Shown: positions 1-9,887 of the stretch, piece after piece
How positions within the stretch are numbered: position 1 is the stretch's first letter
Layout: each line of letters starts with the position of its first letter
Assembly: GCF_044377145.1 (NCBI RefSeq)
Contig: NZ_JBILJQ010000017.1
Coordinates: 12,247 to 76,246, forward strand
Length of the DNA: 64,000 nt
Direction: 5' to 3'
Source of the DNA: Aquimonas sp044377145
GTDB taxonomy: Bacteria; Pseudomonadota; Gammaproteobacteria; Xanthomonadales; Xanthomonadaceae
Notes under the pieces: generated by a model
What the model saw: only the letters and a program-made list of their open reading frames with translations
What the model was told of the DNA's origin: nothing
Database searches by the model: none
Made by a program: the position numbers and the translations under genes

Positions 1-365
1 CCAAGGCGCACAAGCCCGGCAAAGCGAAGGCCGACCCGCTGCGCGGCCTGTTCGAAGCGAGCGTGGACGGCAAGCCAGCCATCGTCGAGCACGAGCCCGA
101 TTCCGACCTGCGCGACACCGAGCAGGTGCCGCTACTGGAAGACGGCGGCATCGAGGCCTTCATCCGCCGCGAAGTGCTGCCCTACACAGCGGATGCGTGG
201 ATCAAGGACGACGCCACCAAGATCGGCTACGAGATCAGCTTCACCCGGCACTTCTACAAGCCACAGCCGCTGCGCACGCTGGAGGAGATCAGCGCCGATA
301 TTCTTGCGATTGAGAAGGAAGCCGAGGGGCTGTTGGATGGGTTGCTGAAGGGGGCGAAGCCATGA
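1..365 (+). CDS. hsdM: Type I restriction-modification DNA methyltransferase, C-terminal part (partial)
   Basis: The reading frame is open from the left edge (codons start at base 3) to a TGA at 363-365, so the gene begins outside the window. The visible ~120 residues end in the helix-rich tail typical of HsdM: a Leu-Pro-Tyr segment, then GYEISFTRHFYKPQPLR, then a long Glu/Ala-rich helix. In HsdM this region contacts HsdS. The protein would transfer a methyl group from SAM to adenine in the recognition sequence as part of the M2S complex. The SAM-binding and NPPY motifs lie outside the window and cannot be checked. The stop overlaps the next start by ATGA. Identity is supported by the downstream hsdS and hsdR genes. 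Confidence 0.88.
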   Translation, partial: KAHKPGKAKADPLRGLFEASVDGKPAIVEHEPDSDLRDTEQVPLLEDGGIEAFIRREVLPYTADAWIKDDATKIGYEISFTRHFYKPQPLRTLEEISADILAIEKEAEGLLDGLLKGAKP

Positions 366-1399
366 GCGATCTGCCGGAAAAGGCAGAGTTCCTGATCTAC
401 CAAGCCGAGAACGGCGCGATCAAGATCGAGGTGCGCTTCGAAGGCGAAACCGTCTGGCTCAGTCAGCAGCTGATGGCCGAGCTGTTCCAGACGACCCAGC
501 AGAACATCAGCCTTCACCTGCAGAACATCTACGAGGAAGGCGAGCTGCAAGCCGAGGCAACTCACAAGGAATTCTTGTCGGTTCGTCGCGAGGGCAAGCG
601 CGACGTGCAGCGCACGCTCGTTTTCTACAACCTCGATGCAATCATCTCGGTCGGGTACCGGATCAAGTCCCGCGTCGCAACGCAATTCCGGATCTGGGCC
701 ACCCAACGACTGCGCGAGTACATCGTCAAGGGCTTCGTGCTCGACGACGAGCGGCTGAAGAACCCGGATGTTCCGTTCGATTATTTCGAAGAGCTGACCC
801 GGCGCATCCAGGACATCCGCACGTCCGAGCGCCGCTTCTACCAGAAGATCACCGACATCTACGCCACCAGCCTCGACTACGACCCGACCACCGCGACCAG
901 CATCAGCTTCTTCAAGACCGTGCAGAACAAGGTGCACTGGGCCATCACCGGGCAGACCGCGGCGGAGATCATTCGCGCCCGTGCCGAACACAGCCAACCC
1001 AACATGGGGCTGACGAACTGGCGTGGAGCGAAGCCGCGCAAAGAAGACACGGTCATCGCCAAGAACTACCTGAGCGAGCCAGAGTTGGCGGCACTCAACA
1101 ACCTGGTGGAGCAGTACCTCGTGTTCGCGGAAGGCCAGGCCATGCGGCGCATTCCCATGCGCATGGCGGATTGGATGGCCAAGCTCGACGGCTTCCTCAG
1201 GCTCAACGAGCGCGACATCCTCACCCACGCCGGGCGCATTTCCCACGAAGAGGCGATCGGTCACGCCGCCTTGGAGTACGACGCGTTCCATCGCGAGCGC
1301 CTCGCCGAGAAAGCCGCCCAACCCGACGACTTCGACCAGACGATGCGCGCGCTGCCGAAGGCGAAACCGCCAGGCAAGAAGAAACGGAAAACGCCATGA
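362..1399 (+). CDS. RhuM family protein inside the type I RM operon
   Basis: A 345-residue protein of the RhuM ('virulence RhuM') family. The N-terminal third has the family's KilA-N/Bro-like look: FLIYQAENG, then ETVWLSQQLMAELF, then TTQQNISLHLQNIYEEGEL, followed by FYNLDAIISVGYRIKS and FRIWATQRLREYI. This part is expected to bind DNA or another macromolecule; the C-terminal half is helical and Fic-associated in other members. Biochemical function is not established for the family. The start ATG overlaps the hsdM stop (ATGA) and its own stop overlaps hsdS (ATGA), so it is translated as part of the RM operon. RhuM genes are known passengers of defence loci; a role as modulator or accessory effector is inference. 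Confidence 0.87.
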   Translation: MSDLPEKAEFLIYQAENGAIKIEVRFEGETVWLSQQLMAELFQTTQQNISLHLQNIYEEGELQAEATHKEFLSVRREGKRDVQRTLVFYNLDAIISVGYRIKSRVATQFRIWATQRLREYIVKGFVLDDERLKNPDVPFDYFEELTRRIQDIRTSERRFYQKITDIYATSLDYDPTTATSISFFKTVQNKVHWAITGQTAAEIIRARAEHSQPNMGLTNWRGAKPRKEDTVIAKNYLSEPELAALNNLVEQYLVFAEGQAMRRIPMRMADWMAKLDGFLRLNERDILTHAGRISHEEAIGHAALEYDAFHRERLAEKAAQPDDFDQTMRALPKAKPPGKKKRKTP

Positions 1400-2790
1400 T
1401 CGCCGACCTCAAGCCGTATGCGGACTACAAGGCGTCGGGGCTGCCGTGGCTTGGGCAGGTGCCGGGACATTGGGATGCTTTACCGCTCGCCGGCCTTGCT
1501 CGGCTGAAGTCGGTCGTGAATCAGTCAGAGCGGCAGCTTCTATCCGTCTACTTGCAACGCGGAGTCGTCAAGTTTTCCGATGTCGCTGAGAAGAGGACGA
1601 ATGCAACCAGTGAAGACGTAAGCAAATATCAAGCAGTAGATCCTGGAGATTTAGTGCTGAACAACCAGCAAGCCTGGCGTGGCTCTGTTGGAGTCTCCGA
1701 TCACTCAGGAATCGTTAGTCCGGCGTACCTCGTCCTTGCGCTGTCCAAGTTATACTCGGCCCCTTACGCGAATCTACTGTTTCGTGACCAGAGCATGGTT
1801 TCCCAGTATCTGGTCTGCTCGAAGGGCGTTGGCACAATTCAGCGCAACTTGTATTGGCCCCATCTCAAACGTGTGGGCGTCATTGTCCCCCCGCCCGACG
1901 AGCAGGCGGTGATTGTGCGGTTTCTGGACTGGGCGAACGGGCGGTTGGAGCGGGCGATCCGGGCGAAGCGGAAGGTGATCGCGCTGCTCAACGAGCAGAA
2001 GCAGGCCATCATCCACCGAGCCGTCACGCGCGGCCTCGACCCTGACGTCCCCCTCAAACCCTCCGGTATCCCATGGCTCGGGGATATTCCGCGGCATTGG
2101 GAGGTGCGGCGAATCAAGTATCTGCTGCGTGAAGTCGATGAGCGCTCCACTACCGGTTCCGAGCCTCTGCTTTCGATGCGCATGCACCACGGCTTGGTGC
2201 TGTTCGCGGATCACTTCACTCGCCCGCCGCAGGCAGCCACCCTTGTGGGATTCAAGATCGTACGCCCGGGGCAGTTCGTCGTGAATCGGATGCAAGCAGG
2301 CAATGGGGTGATCTTCGCATCGAGCCTGACAGGCCTGGTTAGCCCAGACTACGCGGTCTTCGACCCGATTGGTGACGCCAACGTGGACTTCCTCGGTGAG
2401 TTGTTCCGTAGTCGGAACGTTCGGGTGAAGTTCCGTGCGGAGTCCAAGGGTCTGGGCACTGGGACGTCGGGTTTCCTGCGTCTCTACAACGACCGATTGG
2501 GCGCGATCCATGTAGCGTTGCCTCCAATTGAGGAGCAAGGTGCAATCCTCGCGGGACTGGCTGGGGAGTTGTCCGGCGCAAACACGATCATCTCCCGCCT
2601 CGAACGCGAAATCGAACTCCTCCGCGAATACCGCACCCGCCTCGTCGCCGATGTGGTGACCGGCAAGCTCGACGTGCGCGAAGCTGCTGCGCGCCTGCCC
2701 GTCGAGGCGCCGCTTGAAACCATCGAGGACGACAGCGACCTCAGCGACGAGGCCGAAGCCGAAGCCGCTGACGAGGAGGCCATGGTTTGA
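1396..2790 (+). CDS. hsdS: Type I restriction-modification specificity subunit
   Basis: A 464-residue HsdS, which gives the M2S and R2M2S complexes their DNA sequence specificity. Two target-recognition domains are visible, each introduced by a G-[IL]-PWLG-x-[IV]-P-x-HW motif (residues ~16 and ~222). Each ends in a conserved P-P-x-x-E-Q segment (PPPDEQ near 166, PPIEEQ near 377) followed by a long coiled helix. The ATG at 1396 is chosen because it gives the family's usual N terminus and overlaps the rhuM stop by four bases; the open frame continues upstream only as an overlap with rhuM. The first recognition domain is visibly poorer in GC than the rest, as expected if recognition domains are exchanged by recombination. 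The acidic C terminus ends just before the coupled albA-like ORF. Confidence 0.93.
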   Translation: MIADLKPYADYKASGLPWLGQVPGHWDALPLAGLARLKSVVNQSERQLLSVYLQRGVVKFSDVAEKRTNATSEDVSKYQAVDPGDLVLNNQQAWRGSVGVSDHSGIVSPAYLVLALSKLYSAPYANLLFRDQSMVSQYLVCSKGVGTIQRNLYWPHLKRVGVIVPPPDEQAVIVRFLDWANGRLERAIRAKRKVIALLNEQKQAIIHRAVTRGLDPDVPLKPSGIPWLGDIPRHWEVRRIKYLLREVDERSTTGSEPLLSMRMHHGLVLFADHFTRPPQAATLVGFKIVRPGQFVVNRMQAGNGVIFASSLTGLVSPDYAVFDPIGDANVDFLGELFRSRNVRVKFRAESKGLGTGTSGFLRLYNDRLGAIHVALPPIEEQGAILAGLAGELSGANTIISRLEREIELLREYRTRLVADVVTGKLDVREAAARLPVEAPLETIEDDSDLSDEAEAEAADEEAMV

Positions 2791-3413
2791 CCAGCGACCG
2801 GCCCGCCGATTACCTCGTGAGTCTGGTGCATGAGCTGTGCGCCTTGCCCCGCGAGACCGAGTGGGTGGAGTTCAAGCAGAACGATGCCGAGCCGCAGACC
2901 GTCGGCGAGTACCTCTCGGCCTTGGCGAATTCGGCGGCCCTGGTGGGCAAGGCGTTTGCTTATCTGGTCTGGGGTGTGCGCGACGCCGACCACGCGGTGG
3001 TGGGTACGTCGTTCGATCCTCGTGCCGGCCGCGTGGGCAACGAGGAACTGGAAAGCTGGCTGCTGCGCCTGCTGGAGCCCAAGCTCGACTTCCGCTTCTT
3101 TTCGGTCAACGTCGATGGGCATCGGGTGGTGCTGCTGCAGATCGCCCGCGCGGCGCGGCATAGGGCCGACCGCGTGCGTGCCTGCTACCTCCATGCTTGC
3201 CTGCGCTACGTGACGCGGCAGGCGATGACCAACGCTTCTTTGCGCCAGCGCCTTGGCATTGATGACAAGAACATCGCATCGGCCTCCCGGATTCTGGGCG
3301 AGGCCGTCGACGCGGGCCTGATCGTGATTGCGGACCCGGCAGCGGGCACCCGGATCCGCAGCTACTTGCCGTTCTGGGCTGGGCCGCGGCAGGCCGTGGG
3401 AGAGGTTGTTTGA
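2787..3413 (+). CDS. AlbA_2/Schlafen-type DNA-binding protein, internally deleted
   Basis: A 208-residue ORF beginning at TTG within a TTGA overlap with hsdS. Residues ~15-120 match the AlbA_2 (Schlafen AlbA-like) N-terminal domain: ETEWVEFKQN, an FGNSAAL-like ALANSAALVGK, YLVWGVRDADH, then the LEPKLDFRF region. Residues ~130-205 match the C-terminal winged-helix end of the same large family (ACYLHACLRYV, then RQRLGIDD, ending YLPFWAG). Full-length members are roughly 400 residues or more, with an ATPase-like and linker region between these parts. Here they are joined at about residue 125 (nt ~3155-3175) without loss of frame. So it is probably a remnant with an internal deletion of a few hundred codons, though it could still bind DNA. 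Such genes are recurrent companions of type I RM loci. Confidence 0.75.
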   Translation: MTSDRPADYLVSLVHELCALPRETEWVEFKQNDAEPQTVGEYLSALANSAALVGKAFAYLVWGVRDADHAVVGTSFDPRAGRVGNEELESWLLRLLEPKLDFRFFSVNVDGHRVVLLQIARAARHRADRVRACYLHACLRYVTRQAMTNASLRQRLGIDDKNIASASRILGEAVDAGLIVIADPAAGTRIRSYLPFWAGPRQAVGEVV

Positions 3414-3633
3414 TGGATGTTCTTCGCAGGGCTCGCTCAGGAGCAGCTTCAGCAACGGAAGTCGCTGCAAATCAATCAGTTACGGCCGCGCAGATTGCTT
3501 GCCGGTTGTTTGATGGAGACGTGATGCGGCCGCCTGCGGACCGGGGGATGATGGCCGCTAAGCCATTGATGGAAATCCACTTGGTGCGTCCAGTGGTAGC
3601 TGATGTGTACTTGATGAGGACGAGTGCAGCGTT
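3414..3633 (+). other. Spacer between albA-like gene and hsdR
   Basis: This 220-base interval holds no convincing gene. A TTG-initiated frame (3410-3637, 75 residues) runs through it and ends in an ATGA overlap with hsdR, so ribosomes could be handed across, but the peptide resembles nothing known. A 14-base direct repeat GGTTGTTTGATGGA occurs at 3404-3417 (spanning the stop of the preceding gene) and exactly 100 bases later at 3504-3517. This suggests local duplication or a recombination scar, consistent with the deleted gene upstream. Confidence 0.5.
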
Positions 3634-6600
3634 ATGACCACCGACACCAGCGAGAAGGGGCTCGAAACGCTCATCGTGCGGCATATGACCGGCACCGACG
3701 GTCTGGCCGTCGCGCCCAGCACGGTCGCGGAGCGCCCGCCGGCCTACGGAGGCACGGGCTACGTCGTCGGCAGTGCGCAGGACTTTGATCGCGCCCATGC
3801 GCTCGATGTGCCGCAGCTCTTCGCCTTCCTGCGCGCCACCCAGCCTGAGGCGTTCAAGAAGCTGACCATGGCCGACGCGGATGATCCCAAGGACATCACC
3901 CGGCTCAAGTTTCTGGCGCGCCTGTCGGGCGAGATCGGCAAGCGCGGCGTGATCGACGTGCTGCGCAAGGGCGTGGGCCACGGGCCGCTGCACTTTGACC
4001 TGTTCTACGGCACGCCCTCGGCGGGCAACGCAAAAGCCGAAAAGCTGCACGCGCAGAACCGCTTCTCGATCACCCGCCAGCTGGCCTACAGCATGGACGT
4101 GACGCGCCGCGCGCTGGACCTTGGCCTGTTCATCAACGGCCTGCCCATCGCCACCTTTGAGCTGAAGAACAGCCTGACCAAGCAAACGGTCGCTGACGCC
4201 GTGGAGCAGTACAAGCGCGACCGCGACCCGCGCGAACGCTTGTTCGAGTTCGGCCGCTGCGTGGTGCACTTCGCAGTGGACGACAGCGAGGTGCGGATGT
4301 GTACCGAGCTGAAGGGCAAGGCCTCGTGGTTTCTGCCTTTCAACAAGGGCCATAACGACGGCGCCGGTAACCCACCGAATACGCACGGCCTCAAGACTGA
4401 CTATCTGTGGAAAGAGGTGCTCACGCCGGCGGGGCTGACCAACATCCTGGAGAACTACGCGCAGATCGTCGAGGAGAAAGACCCTAAAACCGGCAGGAAG
4501 AAGCGCCGGCAGGTGTGGCCGCGCTACCACCAGCTGCGCCTGGTGCGGCAGGCACTGGCCGATGTGCGCGCTGAAGGCGCCGGCAGACGCTACCTGATCC
4601 AGCACTCGGCGGGCAGCGGCAAGTCGAACTCCATTGCCTGGCTGTCGCACCAGCTGATCGGCCTCAAGCGCGACGGCGACCCGACGGGGCGAGCGGTATT
4701 CGACTCGGTCATCGTGGTGACCGACCGGCGCATTCTCGACAGCCAGATCCAGGCCACGATCAAGCAGTTCATGCAGGTGGGCGCGACGGTAGGCCACGCG
4801 GAGCGCTCCGGAGACCTGCGCAAGTTCATCCAGGACGGCAAGAAGATCATCGTTTCGACGGTGCAGAAGTTCCCCTTCATCCTGGACGAGATCGCGCTGG
4901 ATGCCGACAGGACCTTCGCCATCGTCATCGACGAGGCGCACTCCAGCCAGGGCGGCAAGACTTCCGCTGCGATGAGCCAGGCGCTCAGTGCACCGGCAGC
5001 AGAGGACACCGAACCGGATCCCGAGGACACGGTGAACGCCGCACTGGAGAAGCGCATGGCGGCCCGCAAGATGCTGACCAACGCCAGCTACTTCGCCTTC
5101 ACCGCGACGCCCAAGAACAAGACGCTGGAGATGTTCGGCGAACCGCTACTGCCTGATGCGGAGGGCAAGGTCAAGCACAGGCCCTTCCACAGCTACACGA
5201 TGAAGCAGGCGATCGAGGAGGGCTTCATCCTCGATGTGCTGAAGGCCTACACGCCGGTCGACAGCTATTACAAGCTGGTCGCCAAAACCGAAGACGACCC
5301 GGAGTTCGATACCAAGCGGGCGAAGAAGAAGCTGCGCCGCTATGTGGAAAGCCACGACCACGCAATCCGGCTCAAGGCCGAGATCATGGTGGATCACTTC
5401 CACGAACAGGTGATGGCCACCGGGAAGATCGGCGGCCACGCACGCGCGATGGTGATCTCCAGCGGCATCGAGCGGGCCATCCAGTACTTCCGCGCCTTCA
5501 AGGCTTACTTGGTTGAACGCAAGAGCCCGTATCAGGCCATCGTCGCGTTCTCAGGCGAGCACGAATACGAGGGCACCAAGGTGAGCGAGGCATCGCTCAA
5601 CGGGTTTTCCAGTGGCGACATCGCGGGGAGAATCCAAACCGACCCGTATCGCTTCCTGATCTGCGCCGACAAGTTCCAGACCGGCTACGACGAGCCGCTG
5701 CTGCACACGATGTACGTGGACAAGGCGCTGTCGGGCATCAAGGCAGTGCAGACGCTGTCACGCCTCAACCGCGCACACCCGCAAAAGCACGACTGTTTCG
5801 TGCTGGACTTCCAGAACAACAGCGAGGGCGTGACCTTCGCCTTCCAGGACTACTACCGCACGACGCTGCTCGCCGACGAGACCGACCCCAACAAGCTGCA
5901 TGACCTGAAGGGCGCACTGGATGCCGCTCAGGTCTACTCGCCCGAGCAGGTGCAGCAGCTGGTGGCGTTGTTCCTCGGCGGCGCTGAGCGCGACCAGCTC
6001 GACCCGATCCTCGATGCCTGCGTGGCGGTTTACGTTGGCCAGCTCGACGAGGATGGCCAGGTCGGCTTCAAGGGCAAGGCCAAGGTGTTCTGCCGCACCT
6101 ATGACTTCTTGTCGTCAGTGATTGCGTACAGCAACGCTGAGTGGGAGAAGCTCGCGATCTTCCTCAACCTGCTCACTCCCAAACTGCCTGCACCGATGGA
6201 TGAGGACCTCGCCAAGGGCATTCTCGAGGCAATCGACATGGACAGCTACCGCGTCGAGAAGAAGGCCGCGTTGAAGATCGCGCTGGCGGACGCTGACGCG
6301 GAGATCGAGCCGGTTCCGACCGATACGGGTGGCCGGAAGAGCGAGCCTGAGCTGGATCGGCTGAGCAACATTCTGAGCGCATTCAATGAGCAGTTCGGGA
6401 CGAGTTTTTCCGACTCCGACCGGATCTTTCGCCACATTTGCGACGATATCGCGCCAAAGGTCGCCGCTGATCCAGCCTTCCTGAATGCCAAGGCAAACAC
6501 GCCGCATACGGCGCGCCTTGCTCACGATCAGGCACTCGGCAAGGCGGCTCAAGGCTCGATGAAGGACTTCACCCAGTTCTACAAGCAGTTCGTCGAGAAC

Positions 6601-6654
6601 GATTCGTTCAAGCGATTCGTTGGGGACATGGTGTACGCGCTCACGAATCCCTAG
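3634..6654 (+). CDS. hsdR: Type I restriction endonuclease subunit R
   Basis: A 1006-residue HsdR, the ATP-driven translocase and nuclease of the R2M2S complex. The N-terminal nuclease domain contains the PD-(D/E)xK half-motif in IATFELKN (residues ~172-179). The SF2 motor follows: Walker A SAGSGKS near 325-331, DEAH box near 433, motif III TATPKNKT near 490, and late helicase motifs around GYDEPLLHTMYVDK and QTLSRLNR. The C-terminal ~180 residues are the helical domain that binds the methyltransferase core. Length is normal and no frameshift is visible. The ATG at 3634 overlaps the stop of the spacer frame. With HsdM and HsdS it would cleave unmethylated foreign DNA at a distance from the recognition site. 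Confidence 0.95.
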   Translation: MTTDTSEKGLETLIVRHMTGTDGLAVAPSTVAERPPAYGGTGYVVGSAQDFDRAHALDVPQLFAFLRATQPEAFKKLTMADADDPKDITRLKFLARLSGEIGKRGVIDVLRKGVGHGPLHFDLFYGTPSAGNAKAEKLHAQNRFSITRQLAYSMDVTRRALDLGLFINGLPIATFELKNSLTKQTVADAVEQYKRDRDPRERLFEFGRCVVHFAVDDSEVRMCTELKGKASWFLPFNKGHNDGAGNPPNTHGLKTDYLWKEVLTPAGLTNILENYAQIVEEKDPKTGRKKRRQVWPRYHQLRLVRQALADVRAEGAGRRYLIQHSAGSGKSNSIAWLSHQLIGLKRDGDPTGRAVFDSVIVVTDRRILDSQIQATIKQFMQVGATVGHAERSGDLRKFIQDGKKIIVSTVQKFPFILDEIALDADRTFAIVIDEAHSSQGGKTSAAMSQALSAPAAEDTEPDPEDTVNAALEKRMAARKMLTNASYFAFTATPKNKTLEMFGEPLLPDAEGKVKHRPFHSYTMKQAIEEGFILDVLKAYTPVDSYYKLVAKTEDDPEFDTKRAKKKLRRYVESHDHAIRLKAEIMVDHFHEQVMATGKIGGHARAMVISSGIERAIQYFRAFKAYLVERKSPYQAIVAFSGEHEYEGTKVSEASLNGFSSGDIAGRIQTDPYRFLICADKFQTGYDEPLLHTMYVDKALSGIKAVQTLSRLNRAHPQKHDCFVLDFQNNSEGVTFAFQDYYRTTLLADETDPNKLHDLKGALDAAQVYSPEQVQQLVALFLGGAERDQLDPILDACVAVYVGQLDEDGQVGFKGKAKVFCRTYDFLSSVIAYSNAEWEKLAIFLNLLTPKLPAPMDEDLAKGILEAIDMDSYRVEKKAALKIALADADAEIEPVPTDTGGRKSEPELDRLSNILSAFNEQFGTSFSDSDRIFRHICDDIAPKVAADPAFLNAKANTPHTARLAHDQALGKAAQGSMKDFTQFYKQFVENDSFKRFVGDMVYALTNP

Positions 6655-6669
6655 CACGGCCGTGGCAGG

Positions 6670-7026
6670 ATGCCTCGGGCCAAGCCGACCTTGGCTGTCC
6701 GCAGCGTCGGTACAGCTTGCGGCCTGGTCACGCGGGAACGCCGCAAGCGCAGGCCGACTTCCAGCATCACCTGCCCGCACTGCGGCAGTGGCGTGCCGTG
6801 TGGCGATGAAGGCGTCGGCCTGGCTGGCAGCTGCGGCTGCGGTGTGTTTTGCGCCGCGGGACCTTACATCAGGGCGCGGACGCGCTACAGCCTCAGAGGC
6901 TCAGTGCCTGAGTGCGTGGTCGGCGGCAAGCTCGTCGTGCTGGGCGTCGAAGTGCCGCGCCTGATCCTGCAGGGCGACATCTGCCGGCGCGAGCTGGCGG
7001 TGGAGATCGACGGGTTTCATGCTTGA
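6670..7026 (+). CDS. Small Cys-rich hypothetical protein
   Basis: A 118-residue ORF that starts 15 bases after hsdR. I do not recognise it. Codons have GC-rich third positions like the neighbours, which favours real coding. Residues ~36-57 contain CPHCGSG, then SCGCGVFC: a possible zinc ribbon formed by two Cys pairs. The C-terminal part (ECVVGGKLVVLGVEVPRLIL) looks like a short beta-rich segment. No clear ribosome-binding site was seen. It may be the tail gene of the RM operon or a chance frame in GC-rich DNA. Confidence 0.4.
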   Translation: MPRAKPTLAVRSVGTACGLVTRERRKRRPTSSITCPHCGSGVPCGDEGVGLAGSCGCGVFCAAGPYIRARTRYSLRGSVPECVVGGKLVVLGVEVPRLILQGDICRRELAVEIDGFHA

Positions 7027-7033
7027 GGGCGGC

Positions 7034-7164
7034 GATTCGGGGATTCGGGATTGAGCGACCGGCTGGTTCCGCTCTCGCCCCGGTCGTGCTTCGTAGCCAG
7101 TTCCCGCAGGCAGCCCTCGACCGATTGACCTTCGGCCATCCCGAATCCCCAATCCCCAAACAAA
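7034..7164. repeat. Fold-back repeat built from GGGATTC-type units
   Basis: GGGGATTCGGGAT at 7039-7051 is the exact reverse complement of ATCCCGAATCCCC at 7138-7150, with further degenerate heptamers on both sides. The two arms enclose about 85 bases. The same heptamer family occurs at 31511-31775 and 60391-60411. Such intergenic GATTCGGGATT elements are frequent in Xanthomonadales genomes. In transcripts this would form a long stem-loop between the RM operon and hppA. Confidence 0.7.
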
Positions 7165-7199
7165 AACCCTCACCGCCTATACTCGACCCGCTCATCTGA

Positions 7200-7358
7200 T
7201 CGAGCGGCGGGCGTTACCGTAAGCCGGGGGGCTTGGGGACACTGATGCAGGGAAAGGCAGCCGGTAGGGGTACCGCTGCCGCCCACACCCTCACTGCGAT
7301 ACGTCTGTATCCGAAGGCCCGCATGCACGGGCCCACAACAGCTTTGGGGAGGGTTCTG
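7200..7358 (+). promoter_or_regulatory. Structured 5' leader of hppA
   Basis: The bases before the hppA start contain two stable potential hairpins. The first is GGCAG-C-CGGTA (7256-7266) pairing with TACCGCTGCC (7271-7280) across a GGGG loop. The second is GGCCCG (7316-7321) pairing with CGGGCC (7328-7333). A GGGGAGGG purine tract at about 7346-7353 lies just before the ATG and could be the ribosome-binding site. The leader may simply be structured, or may host a regulator; no known riboswitch class is recognised. Confidence 0.35.
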
Positions 7359-9413
<2,055 letters not shown>

Positions 9414-9436
9414 GCGGCCCCGTCATCGCAAGACCC

Positions 9437-9463
9437 ACGCGGCCCGCCTTGTGCGGGCCGCGT
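9437..9463 (+). terminator. Terminator hairpin after hppA
   Basis: ACGCGGCCCGC (9437-9447) pairs perfectly with GCGGGCCGCGT (9453-9463) across a five-base loop, 24 bases after the hppA stop. It is followed by GCGTTTCCC, only a short T-run, so it could be Rho-independent but weak, or a transcript-stabilising hairpin. Confidence 0.6.
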
Positions 9464-9887
9464 GCGTTTCCCTACCGCGCCGCCGCAATGCAGGCAGCGA
9501 TTCACGTGGATGCCGAACACGCGCTTTAGGCGTTGCCCCCAGATCATCGCGCAGCGGCAGCGGCAGGGAGCCTGTCGTCATTGTTCGCATTTGCGTCAGC
9601 CGGCCGTGATCTCAGCCGGCTCGGAATCTCGCGCAGGCAGCCGGGCCGCGCCTCGATGGGCTCAGCTGCGCGCGCCACTTCGGGCTCAGCGCAGAGACGC
9701 CATGGAACCGGTTGAGGTGCGCGCGCAGAGGCCGCCGGCGCGGCGAGTTTGGCTATGCAGTCGACGGGCTCGAACCGGTGGTGATGCGGTGGGTGATCGA
9801 ACTGATCCGCAAGGCATCTGAGCCAACCGCTGGGCATGCGCCCGAACCTGCTAGATTGGCGCGTGATCGGCAAGGCGGGAGTCGGAC
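9464..9887. other. Intergenic region before the SdrD-like gene
   Basis: About 420 bases with no supported gene. The open frames here are short, on both strands, and unlike known proteins. The region presumably holds the promoter of the downstream surface-protein gene; I could not pick a convincing -35/-10 pair. Confidence 0.4.

Noticed and set aside
1171..1395. Longer N terminus for hsdS
   Set aside because: The extension lies wholly inside rhuM in another frame, and has an Arg/Pro-rich composition unlike HsdS.
3472..4941. 489-residue minus-strand frame over hsdR
   Set aside because: Antisense of a strongly conserved gene with no homology of its own.
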